From Wolbachia endosymbiont of Folsomia candida (GTDB taxonomy: Bacteria > Pseudomonadota > Alphaproteobacteria > Rickettsiales > Anaplasmataceae), in assembly GCF_001931755.2 (NCBI RefSeq), contig NZ_CP015510.2, forward strand, positions 1 through 64,000: a stretch of 64,000 nucleotides of DNA, read 5' to 3'. This document shows, in pieces, positions 8,709-17,838 of the stretch. How positions within the stretch are numbered: the stretch's first letter is position 1; each line of letters starts with the position of its first letter. Position numbers and translations under genes: made by a program. The notes beneath the pieces were generated by a model. That model ran no database searches. It worked only from the letters and a program-made list of their open reading frames with translations, and was not told the origin of the DNA.

Positions 8709-9907
8709 CAGAAAGAAGTCATTTCATATGAGGTGTCAAAAATGCGTCTGTGCTCATGTATAGCAAATCTATCTGTCATGCCAGAAATATAATCACATAT
8801 TATTAATGAACGCTGCGATTCATAAGCGAGCTTGCTCCACTCAGTTGGAAGTAGACCAGGATTTTCATAAAAACATTGAAAAAGTTCCTGCACTATACGT
8901 TTTGCTTTGTTCATTGTTCTGTTCAATTTATAACTCCTATATATTTTCTCCATATTGAATTTTTTCATTTCTTTTGTATCATTTTCAATTTTCGGTGAAA
9001 ATGTGACTAGCATTTTATCTAATTTTCTTACATCTTCTACATTTTGCACGTTAAAATCCTTGATGTTTTTTTCAGTCTGAGAAACAACATCACTTATCAT
9101 TATACCTATTGTTTTACTCAGTGACTCATGTATAAGTTTGCTTTGAGGCAATTCTGAATATTTATCTTTTATATCCTCAAACACTTTGCCAATTAACGGA
9201 ACATCCAGCAAATCGTCAATGGTGATTAAATTTGCCCTTAATGCGTCATCAAGGTCGTGAACATTATAAGCAATATCGTCAGCAATTGAAGCAACTTGCG
9301 CTTCAATACTTGAAAATTCTTCAAGTTTTAGATCATATTTTTCATTATATTCTAATAATAACTGATTATTTGTAGAAGAGTTTGCATATTTTCCAAGCAA
9401 TGGTCCGTTATGCTTTGCAATTCCTTCAACAACTTCCCAACTTAAGTTCATACCATCAAAATCAGCATGTTTTTGCTCAAGATAGGTTAAAATTCTTATA
9501 GCCTGAACATTATGATCAAACTCATATCTTTCGTTATCAAGATTCAAATCTTTTACTGATTTTTTAAGTGCATCTTCACCTGCATGACCAAATGGTGGGT
9601 GACCCAAGTCATGTGCAAGCGCTATACACTCGGTAATATCTTCATTTAAACTAAGTCTGCGTGCAATAGACCTTGCAATTTGTGCAACCTCAAGGCTATG
9701 CGTGAGTCGTGTACGATAGTAATCATGCTCATAATTAATAAAAACTTGTGTTTTGTACTCTAATTTTCTAAATGCATTAGAGTGTATAATACGATCCCGA
9801 TCACGTTGAAAACAACTACGATCGTCATTTTCTGATTCTTTAAAGTGCCTTCCTCTTGTTTTATTCGGAAAGCATGCATAACTTAATAGAAAATTATTGT
9901 TTGACAT
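8708..9907 (-). CDS. dgt: dGTP triphosphohydrolase-like HD-domain protein
   Basis: 399 residues. dGTPases hydrolyse dNTPs to nucleoside and triphosphate. The HD metal site is visible as RTRLTHSLEVAQIAR (first His) and CIALAHDLGHPPFGHAGEDAL (the HD pair), with the later VASIADDIAYNVHDLDDAL motif. It is followed directly by ribD in an overlapping pair. The IscA-like gene runs divergently with only about 50 bp between the starts, so both promoters must lie in that gap. Confidence 0.93.
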   Translation of the reverse strand: MSNNNFLLSYACFPNKTRGRHFKESENDDRSCFQRDRDRIIHSNAFRKLEYKTQVFINYEHDYYRTRLTHSLEVAQIARSIARRLSLNEDITECIALAHDLGHPPFGHAGEDALKKSVKDLNLDNERYEFDHNVQAIRILTYLEQKHADFDGMNLSWEVVEGIAKHNGPLLGKYANSSTNNQLLLEYNEKYDLKLEEFSSIEAQVASIADDIAYNVHDLDDALRANLITIDDLLDVPLIGKVFEDIKDKYSELPQSKLIHESLSKTIGIMISDVVSQTEKNIKDFNVQNVEDVRKLDKMLVTFSPKIENDTKEMKKFNMEKIYRSYKLNRTMNKAKRIVQELFQCFYENPGLLPTEWSKLAYESQRSLIICDYISGMTDRFAIHEHRRIFDTSYEMTSF

Positions 9908-9955
9908 GTAAAATTTCCACTATAATAAACTGATCAATAATAAACGGCGGTGACT

Positions 9956-10417
9956 ATGTCAACAAATTACAACATTAACTTAACTGACAATGCATTAAAA
10001 AAAATTCACTCTCTTGTAGATCAAGAAGAGGATAAGAGTTCTGTTTTGCGAATTGCAGTCTCAGGTGGCGGATGTTCTGGTTTTAAATATAATTTTCTTA
10101 TAGATCAAATGAACAAAAATCTATCTTTGAGTGATGACGATGATGATGATGATTACGGTGATGATGAAGATGAAGATGATGAAGATTTTGATGACGAAGA
10201 AGATTATAGAAGGCACTCCAGCTTCAACGCAAAAGGCAGAGATATAGTAATTAAGGATGAAAATGGAAATCCTGTGCTTATGGTCGATAACTGTTCAGCG
10301 AAATTTTTAAATAATTCAGTTATAGATTACACTGAGGATTTAAGTGGTTCTGGTTTTCAAATAAAGAATGCTCTTGCTAAGTCTCAATGTGGGTGTGGTA
10401 GCAGTTTCTCAGTTTAG
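9956..10417 (+). CDS. IscA/HesB-family iron-sulfur carrier with acidic insertion
   Basis: A-type carriers hand Fe-S clusters to apo-proteins through three cysteines. These are visible: C40 in GGGCSGFKY, and C145 and C147 in QCGCGSSF. Between the strands a run of almost only Asp and Glu, about residues 60-85 (DDDDDDDYGDDEDEDDEDF), replaces a normally short loop and makes the protein 153 instead of about 110 residues. I chose ATG 9956, preceded by GGCGGTG; an in-frame GTG at 9950 would add two residues. Whether it is IscA or ErpA cannot be decided from sequence alone. Confidence 0.9.
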   Translation: MSTNYNINLTDNALKKIHSLVDQEEDKSSVLRIAVSGGGCSGFKYNFLIDQMNKNLSLSDDDDDDDYGDDEDEDDEDFDDEEDYRRHSSFNAKGRDIVIKDENGNPVLMVDNCSAKFLNNSVIDYTEDLSGSGFQIKNALAKSQCGCGSSFSV

Positions 10418-10769
10418 TAAAAAATTAGTGTTATTCATATGGTCGTTTTTTGCCATCTGAGTAGCGGACACACTCCTGTACAAGCGTTCTAATTTTGAAG
10501 GCGCAAGTACTATGCGCAGCCCCAAGGGTGTCATTCCAGTGCTTGACACTGGAATCTAGTTAATTTGTTAATTATATGTGAAAGGTTATTATATTTATAT
10601 AACTGCAAGTGAGCGTAAAAGATTGATATAATGAAATTGTTAAGTAAGAAAACTGGATCCCAGTGTCACGCACTGGGATGACAGGAAAAAAGGTGCTGGG
10701 ATGACAAGAAAAAAGGCGTTGGGATTAAAGAGGAAAGGCTACTGGAATGACACCATTGGGATTACTGCG
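10418..10769. repeat. WPE cluster between the IscA-like gene and lolD
   Basis: At about 10455-10474 a WPE arm (CATCTGAGTAGCGGACAC) is interrupted by ACTCCTGTACAAGCGTTCT, which resembles the IS tip. A complete WPE follows at 10529-10559, a GIY-YIG remnant at 10578-10647, another WPE at 10655-10683, then degenerate repeats of GGGATGACAAGAAAAAAGG type until the lolD start. Confidence 0.75.
10578..10647 (+). pseudogene. Shorter remnant of a GIY-YIG nuclease gene
   Basis: GTG 10578 begins VKGYYIYITASERK, matching the start of the remnant at 7158, and soon meets a TAA (10629). The last 15 bases match the 3' end of the other copy (GAAATTGTTAAGTAAG against GAAATCATTAAGTAAG). The deletion is larger than in the first copy. 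The sequence just upstream of the start is also shared, so both derive from one WPE-flanked gene. Confidence 0.6.
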
Positions 10770-11447
10770 ATGACAGATGATAATATAGCACTAAAGCTCT
10801 CTTCTATAAATAAAAGCTTCAAGGATAATTCCACCGTTATAAAAGATATCAATTTAAGTATTGCAAAAGGACAGGTAGTTGCGCTGATCGGTGATTCAGG
10901 CTCCGGAAAAACAACAGTGCTGCAGATTGCAGGCCTATTGGATAAACCAACTTCTGGTGTGGTTGCAATAAATGGAGTTAATTGTACACAAGCTAGCAAT
11001 AAACAGAAGACCGACATAAGAAGAAATTTCCTTAGCTTTGTGTATCAATTCCACTACCTTCTGCAAGAATTATCTGTACTTGAAAATATTATGCTTCCTC
11101 AACTTATTGCAGGAAAGAGTAAAACTGAAGCAAAAAAAAATTCACAAAGAATACTAGAAAAATTCAAGCTGGAGAACAAAGGAAATAGCATGATATCTGA
11201 AATTTCTGGTGGAGAGAGGCAAAGGATTGCAATAGCAAGAAGTATCGTGAACTCTCCAAAACTTTTACTCGCAGATGAGCCTACAGGAAATTTAGATCCA
11301 ACAAATTCTTTAGACGTATTTTTGCTATTATATTCATATATAAAGGAAAATAATCACTCTATGCTTATAGTGACTCATAACCATCAGCTTGCAGAAAAGG
11401 CAGACTGTATTTTTCAATTGAAGGAGCGGTCATTAGTGAAATTATAA
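10770..11447 (+). CDS. lolD: Lipoprotein-releasing ABC transporter ATP-binding protein LolD
   Basis: ATPase of the LolCDE-type system that releases lipoproteins from the inner membrane. Walker A is GDSGSGKTT, the ABC signature SGGERQRIAIARS, Walker B LLLADEPTGNLDP, and the H-loop IVTHNH. I start at ATG 10770 (MTDDNIALKL), giving 225 residues. The frame is open back to an ATG at 10701, but those 23 codons come from degenerate WPE sequence. The last 30 or so codons are duplicated about 770 bp downstream. No permease gene is adjacent, which is usual for Wolbachia. Confidence 0.92.
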   Translation: MTDDNIALKLSSINKSFKDNSTVIKDINLSIAKGQVVALIGDSGSGKTTVLQIAGLLDKPTSGVVAINGVNCTQASNKQKTDIRRNFLSFVYQFHYLLQELSVLENIMLPQLIAGKSKTEAKKNSQRILEKFKLENKGNSMISEISGGERQRIAIARSIVNSPKLLLADEPTGNLDPTNSLDVFLLLYSYIKENNHSMLIVTHNHQLAEKADCIFQLKERSLVKL

Positions 11448-11513
11448 AGCTTGCAATTATCCCAAATTTAGACTATGCTGATTATTGTATGATTTTTTAA
11501 TATGGAGGGTAGA

Positions 11514-12110
11514 ATGTTTAAAGGTAATTACACTGGTCTAGCGAAATGTACCGCTTATGCAGCTAGGGAATCAAGTATATATGAAAATTTCAAGACATAT
11601 TCTAAGTATGGCACTGTTCCATGTAGGTATAATCGTAATAGTAGAAATGAAGTTCCACAAAATAGTTTTTATAAGTCTGTAGACTATATTAATAGTGTTG
11701 TGCGTCCTATACAAAGTGTAATTTCTTCCCTTATTGGCCAGATTACACACTTATCATTCAGTATTGTTTTAGCACCTTTATGCTTAGCGCTTGCGTATTC
11801 GACATACTGGCCAGCAAAGTTATTAACAAAAATATTTGATTTAAAAAGTCCATATAATGAATCAAAAAGCTTAACAAAATCGCTGGTAGATTATTCAAGT
11901 ATTCTAAGAAGTAAAGCATATGACTATGTTACTCGTCAATTTATAGACTTTTTCACTGCAGCTTTTAATTATGCTTGTGCTGCTATTGTTTGGGCTGCTG
12001 CGCTGGTTATCACTCCACTAATGTGGGCTGTTGATAAAATTATTGATAAAGTACAAAGTAAATTTAGTGATGTAGAAGAGCCTGAAGCATACACTAGTAG
12101 GAGCTACTAG
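11514..12110 (+). CDS. Hypothetical membrane protein between lolD and its duplicated tail
   Basis: 198 residues from ATG 11514, which has GGAGGG at ideal distance; the in-frame ATG at 11502 overlaps that site and is less likely. I recognise no family. Two hydrophobic stretches (about residues 70-105 and 135-170, the latter AAFNYACAAIVWAAALVITP) suggest membrane insertion. The C-terminus is charged and polar. The gene sits exactly between lolD and a second copy of the lolD 3' end, suggesting arrival by insertion or tandem duplication and loss. Confidence 0.75.
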   Translation: MFKGNYTGLAKCTAYAARESSIYENFKTYSKYGTVPCRYNRNSRNEVPQNSFYKSVDYINSVVRPIQSVISSLIGQITHLSFSIVLAPLCLALAYSTYWPAKLLTKIFDLKSPYNESKSLTKSLVDYSSILRSKAYDYVTRQFIDFFTAAFNYACAAIVWAAALVITPLMWAVDKIIDKVQSKFSDVEEPEAYTSRSY

Positions 12111-12121
12111 TACATAAAATC

Positions 12122-12213
12122 AATCTATGCTTGTAATGATTCATAATCACCAACTTGCAGAAAAGGCAGGCTGTATTTTTGAGCTGAAGGATCTGTCATT
12201 AGTAAAGTTATAA
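12122..12213 (+). pseudogene. Duplicated 3' fragment of lolD
   Basis: Reads SMLVMIHNHQLAEKAGCIFE then LKDLSLVKL-stop, against SMLIVTHNHQLAEKADCIFQ LKERSLVKL-stop at the end of lolD (11356-11447). It has no start and no Walker motifs. The copy has diverged by several substitutions but kept the frame. Confidence 0.88.
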
Positions 12214-12239
12214 ATAGATATAGAAGTCTTATACTTTCC

Positions 12240-13328
<1,089 letters not shown>

Positions 13329-14765
13329 CTACTCAGATAAACCATGCTTTTCAGATAAGTAATAAGTAACAGACTCAACGTCTAAACCTTTACCTGTTAC
13401 ATTTTTTAGGAGATCTAAAATCCCACACTTTGCACTGTATACATTTTGAGATAACCAACTGATAAGTAAACTAAAATCTCCTTTTATTATAGCATTTAAG
13501 GATTCGTTGTGGTTCTTGTTAATGAAAGAAAAAATCTGCGCAGCAGCAATTAAAGCTATAATTTTAAGTGGGAAATAACCTACAATACCACTTGCCCAAT
13601 ACTCATCTTGAAAATAAGTGTCCATCTCGTTTTCAACTTTAACCGGAATTTTATAATGCTTCGTACCTTCCAGCCATGCGTCATGTAAATCTTTAACTTC
13701 TAATTTACCGTTTATTATATCTTGCTCTAGTTTAGTTCTTAGCATAATATGCGCCAATAAAGTGAATTCATCCGCATTTTTGAAAGGAGATGAAAGATTT
13801 ACTTTATTAAAAATTAAATACAAATTCTCACCACTGGTGGCTTTTGCACCGACTTTACCTTTTACAGCAAATTTCTCTTGTATATGAGGCTGAATAAATT
13901 CAGTGAATTCTCTGGACGATCCAATCATCTTTTCCATAAACAGCCCTTGAGTTTCATACATAACACGCCCTGTGATTTGGCTGCTTATATTGTTTTGTGC
14001 TAAATATTTTTGATAAATTCCATAACCACTATGACGCAAAAGCGAGAATAAACCGGAACAAAAGTCAGATTCATCGTATTCTATTGGTAAGTTAACGTGA
14101 TCATAAGAAGTACAAATTCCGCTCAGCTGAGTGCCCATTTGCTGTAAGCATGCTGAACCAAGTTCAACCTGCTTTTGAGTGGGAATTTTTTGTATACTAG
14201 TAATTTTATTCTTCTTCTGCTTTTCAATTATTTTACCTACACTTTCGCTAAAAAATTTGCCTACTTTAGGGAATATCTCTTTTATTTCTTTTTCTGTGAT
14301 ATCAGAATCATGGTCAGCAAGTAGTGAATCGTATTTTGAACACTTTAATTGCTCAGATTTTATAGAAGCTGCTTCACGAATAAGTTTAATTAAATCAGTA
14401 AAACGTTCTTTTAGATTCACTAAGTTACTAGCTTCAGAACGAGACAGTTTCCATAAATGTTGGCATTCAATTTTAGCTTTTGATAAAGATTTTACCAAAT
14501 CAACAGGAATAGCGCTGGTGCTTTTGTGCATCTTCTCTATTAATTTTAACTGCCAACTATTTGTATTATTTTTCATACTTAAAGCATCTGCTAATGACTC
14601 CTTTATCAAATCATGAGAGATGATTTCATACCTAATCTCCTCAAGAAGACTTATTTGTTCAACTTTATCCTCTACACTTATTTGGCTTTGATTTAACACC
14701 TTTAATGTATTCTCAATATTCTTTACTTTATATAGCACTTCCTCTAAAAATTTATAAGATTTCAT
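13329..14765 (-). CDS. Degenerate M32 (carboxypeptidase Taq) family protein
   Basis: 478 residues with the overall layout of M32 metallocarboxypeptidases: YDESDFCSGLFSLL, YETQGLFMEKMIGSSREF, LHDAWLEGTKHY and the C-terminal DEYWASGIVGYFPLKIIALI. M32 enzymes normally carry HEXGH followed by a glutamate ligand. Here the HEXGH position reads RHSGY (residues 244-248), so both zinc histidines and the catalytic glutamate are gone, although the third ligand E271 is kept. The frame is long and intact, so the fold seems to be selected for while the peptidase activity is not. It is probably co-transcribed with mreB. Confidence 0.8.
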   Translation of the reverse strand: MKSYKFLEEVLYKVKNIENTLKVLNQSQISVEDKVEQISLLEEIRYEIISHDLIKESLADALSMKNNTNSWQLKLIEKMHKSTSAIPVDLVKSLSKAKIECQHLWKLSRSEASNLVNLKERFTDLIKLIREAASIKSEQLKCSKYDSLLADHDSDITEKEIKEIFPKVGKFFSESVGKIIEKQKKNKITSIQKIPTQKQVELGSACLQQMGTQLSGICTSYDHVNLPIEYDESDFCSGLFSLLRHSGYGIYQKYLAQNNISSQITGRVMYETQGLFMEKMIGSSREFTEFIQPHIQEKFAVKGKVGAKATSGENLYLIFNKVNLSSPFKNADEFTLLAHIMLRTKLEQDIINGKLEVKDLHDAWLEGTKHYKIPVKVENEMDTYFQDEYWASGIVGYFPLKIIALIAAAQIFSFINKNHNESLNAIIKGDFSLLISWLSQNVYSAKCGILDLLKNVTGKGLDVESVTYYLSEKHGLSE

Positions 14766-14959
14766 ATTTATTAATTCTTGTTATTATTTAAAAAACATCT
14801 ATTTAATATCGTAATAGATTAACAATAAAATTAAAAGTATATTTACTTAAAGTACAATAAAAAATTATGCCGTTATTGGGTTTTTCGACGGGAAGTCGGG
14901 CACATTATCGGAAAATTAATTATAAAGCTATAGAAAAAGTATTTAGTATTTTATTTTTC

Positions 14960-14988
14960 TTGACTGTATTGCGATATGGAGAGATTAT
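14960..14988 (+). promoter_or_regulatory. Candidate promoter for pal
   Basis: TTGACT (14960-14965), 17 bp, then GATTAT (14983-14988), about 50 bp before the pal start. The -35 box is good, the -10 box matches in four of six positions. Confidence 0.35.
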
Positions 14989-15039
14989 TAGCTAATGAAA
15001 TTAAAGTCACGTACTATTTAAAATTATGGAGGTTTAGTA

Positions 15040-15531
15040 ATGTGGAGTAGACTGGTTGTAATGTGTTGTTTTTGTTTGCTGCTTACGGGTGTGAGTTCTT
15101 GCCCAAAGAAAGCGGTAAACATAATAAATAAAATGAATCCTGTTGTTAAGCAAGTAGGTAACAAAGTAGTTAATAAAAAGGTTTTCTTCGGTTATGATGA
15201 AGCTAATGTCACTGAAGTAAGTGCCGATGTGTTACTCGATCTAGTTGAAGTTTTACAAAACAATCCTGATGCAAAAGTTACATTGACAGGTCACACTGAC
15301 AATCGTGGTTCTCATGAATATAACCTTGCTTTAGGTGCTAGAAGAGCAGATGCAGCTAAAAAATTCATAGTTAACTGCACGCCTTATTTGGAAAAGAGAA
15401 TAAGAACTGCTTCTAAAGGTGAAGTTGAGCCTTTAGTTAACGTAAAAGACGATACTAGAAATTCTAAGTATGAAGAAAAGCATGCTCAAAATCGTAGAGT
15501 AGAAATTTTGGTTTCTGGAATAAGAAAATAG
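15040..15531 (+). CDS. pal: Peptidoglycan-associated lipoprotein Pal (OmpA-like)
   Basis: Outer-membrane lipoprotein of the Tol-Pal system. A short signal peptide ends in the lipobox VSSC with C21 as the acylated residue. The OmpA domain follows: VFFGYDEANVTEVS, then LTGHTDNRGSHEYNLALGAR with the conserved TDxxG, and the C-terminal AQNRRVEILV. The start ATG has GGAGG seven bases upstream. 163 residues is a normal Pal length. A surface-exposed or periplasmic location is expected from the family. Confidence 0.95.
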   Translation: MWSRLVVMCCFCLLLTGVSSCPKKAVNIINKMNPVVKQVGNKVVNKKVFFGYDEANVTEVSADVLLDLVEVLQNNPDAKVTLTGHTDNRGSHEYNLALGARRADAAKKFIVNCTPYLEKRIRTASKGEVEPLVNVKDDTRNSKYEEKHAQNRRVEILVSGIRK

Positions 15532-15540
15532 TTTTTCTGG

Positions 15541-15565
15541 ATGCAAGTAGTCATCCTATTTGCAT
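15541..15565 (+). terminator. Hairpin downstream of pal
   Basis: ATGCAAGTAG and CTATTTGCAT pair over 10 positions (one G-U) around a 5-nt loop, starting 10 bases after the stop codon. Confidence 0.45.
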
Positions 15566-15604
15566 GACAAAAGGAGCAGACTCGTCATTCCAGTGGTCAT
15601 TATT

Positions 15605-15825
15605 TTGTCATCCCAGTGCGTGACACTGGGATCTATCTTATTTTCATTATGGACATTATATGCTCGTAGAATCCTTTACCAATTTATAATTTGCAAATAT
15701 TTTTATATCTAGATCCCAGTGTCACGCACTGGGATGACAGGAATGGGCTACTCGGATGACGGGAAGAGAGCGCTGGAATGGCGAGAAGAGGGCGATGGGA
15801 TGACAGGAAGCTACTTGGATGACAA
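15605..15825. repeat. WPE pair with spacer and degenerate array before tilS
   Basis: WPE at 15605-15633 and another at 15711-15739, enclosing a 77-bp spacer whose reverse complement resembles the spacer of the WPE pair at 53521-53697. After the second WPE, imperfect units of GGATGACAGGAA / GCGCTGGAATGGC type run to about 15825, ending a few bases before the tilS start. The stretch 15532-15828 holds no gene. Confidence 0.8.
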
Positions 15826-15828
15826 TTT

Positions 15829-17139
15829 ATGGATTGCTGGAATAACACCACTGTTTGTACCTTATTTCAAAATGTAATCGACAGTTTTGCTGTTCATAGT
15901 GATCAAATTGCAGTTGCAGTATCAGGTGGTATAGATAGCATAGTTTTATTACATTTAATTACTAATTGGACAAAAAAAAAACATCATCCTCTTCCTATAG
16001 CACTAACTGTAGATCATGGGCTGCGTCCAGAGTCCAAACAAGAAGCTAATTTTGTTGTAAATTATGCGAAAAAGCTTGGGTTAGAATCGTTTATATTAAA
16101 TTGGGAAAAACAAGATATCACAGGTAACGTCCAACTGCGGGCAAGAGAAGCGCGTTACAAGCTACTGACAGAATGGTGCAAAAGTAATAATATTAGGTAT
16201 TTATTTGTAGCTCATCACAAAGATGATCAAGCAGAAACTTTCTTGCTGAGACTTGAGCGTGGTAGTGGCACAGATGGATTATCATCGATGCATTACAAAT
16301 CTTTCATGAATAATGTTTGTATACTTAGACCATTACTGAATTTTAGTCGTAGCAATATAGAAAAATATGCAAATTTCCACCAGTTAAAATATGTTGAGGA
16401 TAGAAGCAATAAAGATTTAAAATACAGGCGCACTCTATATCGTAACCTACTTAAAGCAAGTGATAACCAAGAAATTTTAACGGAGAGAATATGTCTTACA
16501 GCTCTTCATATGCAAAGAGCTACAAAAGCGTTAATGCACTACACACGCCTTGCATTTAGTGATTGCGTCACTATACATGAACTTGGATTTATTGAGATAA
16601 AGCTAAGTAGATTTCATCAATTACCAGAGGAGATAGCTTTGAGGCTTCTTCTTTACTCTATAATGGTAATTGGCAGTAAAAACTATAAACCAAGGTACAA
16701 CAGCCTTATTTTTATATTTAATAAAATATTACAAAAAGATTGTGATATTAATCACACACTTTCTGAATGTAAAATAAAAAAATACGGAGAAAGCATTTTG
16801 ATAATTAGAGAAGCATCAAAAATCAAAGAGGTGCCTATAAATTTGCCAATGAGTGAATCTATTCAATGGGATAATAGATTCAGATGTACAATACTGGGGG
16901 GACAGGAGTGCTCAGTTACCATCGCTCCGCTCAAGAAGACACAAAAGATTCCTGAATTTTTAAAGGATTATAACTGCTGCACTGAAGTTTTTTATTCTTT
17001 GCCTGTAGTACGAAAAGATGAAAAGGTTATTGCTTATCCATTTATAAAACATGATAATAAAAACCTCAATAATGATACAATCCAATGTACCATTAATTGC
17101 ATAATAGAAGAAAATTTATTAAGCTTAATTAATATTTAA
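15829..17139 (+). CDS. tilS: tRNA(Ile)-lysidine synthase
   Basis: Converts C34 of tRNA-Ile(CAU) to lysidine, making it read AUA. The PP-loop [11 protein letters not shown] near residue 32 and the [36 protein letters not shown] motifs identify it. 436 residues, with a divergent C-terminal half as is common. The ATG at 15829 is the only reasonable start, since no further Met occurs before the PP-loop; it directly follows degenerate WPE sequence, so the leader of this mRNA is repeat-derived. It converges with coaE, with 19 bp between stop codons. Confidence 0.94.
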   Translation: MDCWNNTTVCTLFQNVIDSFAVHSDQIAVAVSGGIDSIVLLHLITNWTKKKHHPLPIALTVDHGLRPESKQEANFVVNYAKKLGLESFILNWEKQDITGNVQLRAREARYKLLTEWCKSNNIRYLFVAHHKDDQAETFLLRLERGSGTDGLSSMHYKSFMNNVCILRPLLNFSRSNIEKYANFHQLKYVEDRSNKDLKYRRTLYRNLLKASDNQEILTERICLTALHMQRATKALMHYTRLAFSDCVTIHELGFIEIKLSRFHQLPEEIALRLLLYSIMVIGSKNYKPRYNSLIFIFNKILQKDCDINHTLSECKIKKYGESILIIREASKIKEVPINLPMSESIQWDNRFRCTILGGQECSVTIAPLKKTQKIPEFLKDYNCCTEVFYSLPVVRKDEKVIAYPFIKHDNKNLNNDTIQCTINCIIEENLLSLINI

Positions 17140-17158
17140 GCAAAAATTATCAAGATAT

Positions 17159-17740
17159 TCAAGTTAATGAATCTACTATTTTCTTTACTTGAGAAAAAAC
17201 TTCTTCTTCACTTACATCGGTATTAATAATGAAATCACTCGCCTTTCTTTTTACCTCAATAGGCAACTGAATTTTAGATATCAGATTAAGTTTCTCTTTA
17301 CCTATATTACGTTCACTTAATCGTTGATTCTGTACAGCACTATTCGCATGAACAAAAATAATAAGATCGCAATATAAATGAATATTTGTTTCTAATAGAA
17401 GCGGCAAGTCCAAAACTAAAAATTTCCTGTTGATCTTTTTTTCACACTCAATGAAAAGTTCTAATTTACATAGTACAGCAGAATGAACCAAAGATTGGAA
17501 TTTAATCCAATTTTTGTCATATGCTAAAAAATATTTAGATAGTACTGCTCTATTTATTTCACCATCTATCACTACCCCAGGGAAATTTTTTTCTGCATGG
17601 CTTATTATGCCTTTATCCACTTTGTAAAGCTGATGTACAACAGAATCGGCGTCAAACACAGCAGCACCAAGCTTTTCAAAACAGCTAGCAACAAAGCTCT
17701 TCCCTATCCCAATTCCACCTGTTATACCTATTATCACCAT
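17159..17740 (-). CDS. coaE: Dephospho-CoA kinase
   Basis: Last step of CoA synthesis: phosphorylates dephospho-CoA at the 3'-OH. The P-loop GITGGIGIGKS and AAVFDADSVVHQLY motif are at the N-terminus, and VLDLPLLLET follows. I start at the ATG at 17740 (MVIIGITGG, 193 residues), because the in-frame ATG at 17758 adds only a hydrophobic MFFLLY that would disturb the start of the P-loop fold. Confidence 0.93.
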   Translation of the reverse strand: MVIIGITGGIGIGKSFVASCFEKLGAAVFDADSVVHQLYKVDKGIISHAEKNFPGVVIDGEINRAVLSKYFLAYDKNWIKFQSLVHSAVLCKLELFIECEKKINRKFLVLDLPLLLETNIHLYCDLIIFVHANSAVQNQRLSERNIGKEKLNLISKIQLPIEVKRKASDFIINTDVSEEEVFSQVKKIVDSLT

Positions 17741-17838
17741 ATAGAGAAGAAAAAACATGAAAAATATTCAAAAATCAAAGGATGCTACCCATGGAAAAAG
17801 ATATAATTAAGAGGAAATTTTTCTATTTAGTAAATTCT

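Noticed and set aside
7867..8763. Several plus-strand frames opposite ribD
   Set aside because: They are antisense shadows of ribD and the WPE; the deaminase and reductase motifs are on the minus strand.
10701..10769. LolD start at the upstream ATG
   Set aside because: The codons are WPE-derived and lack similarity to LolD; kept only as a possible extension.
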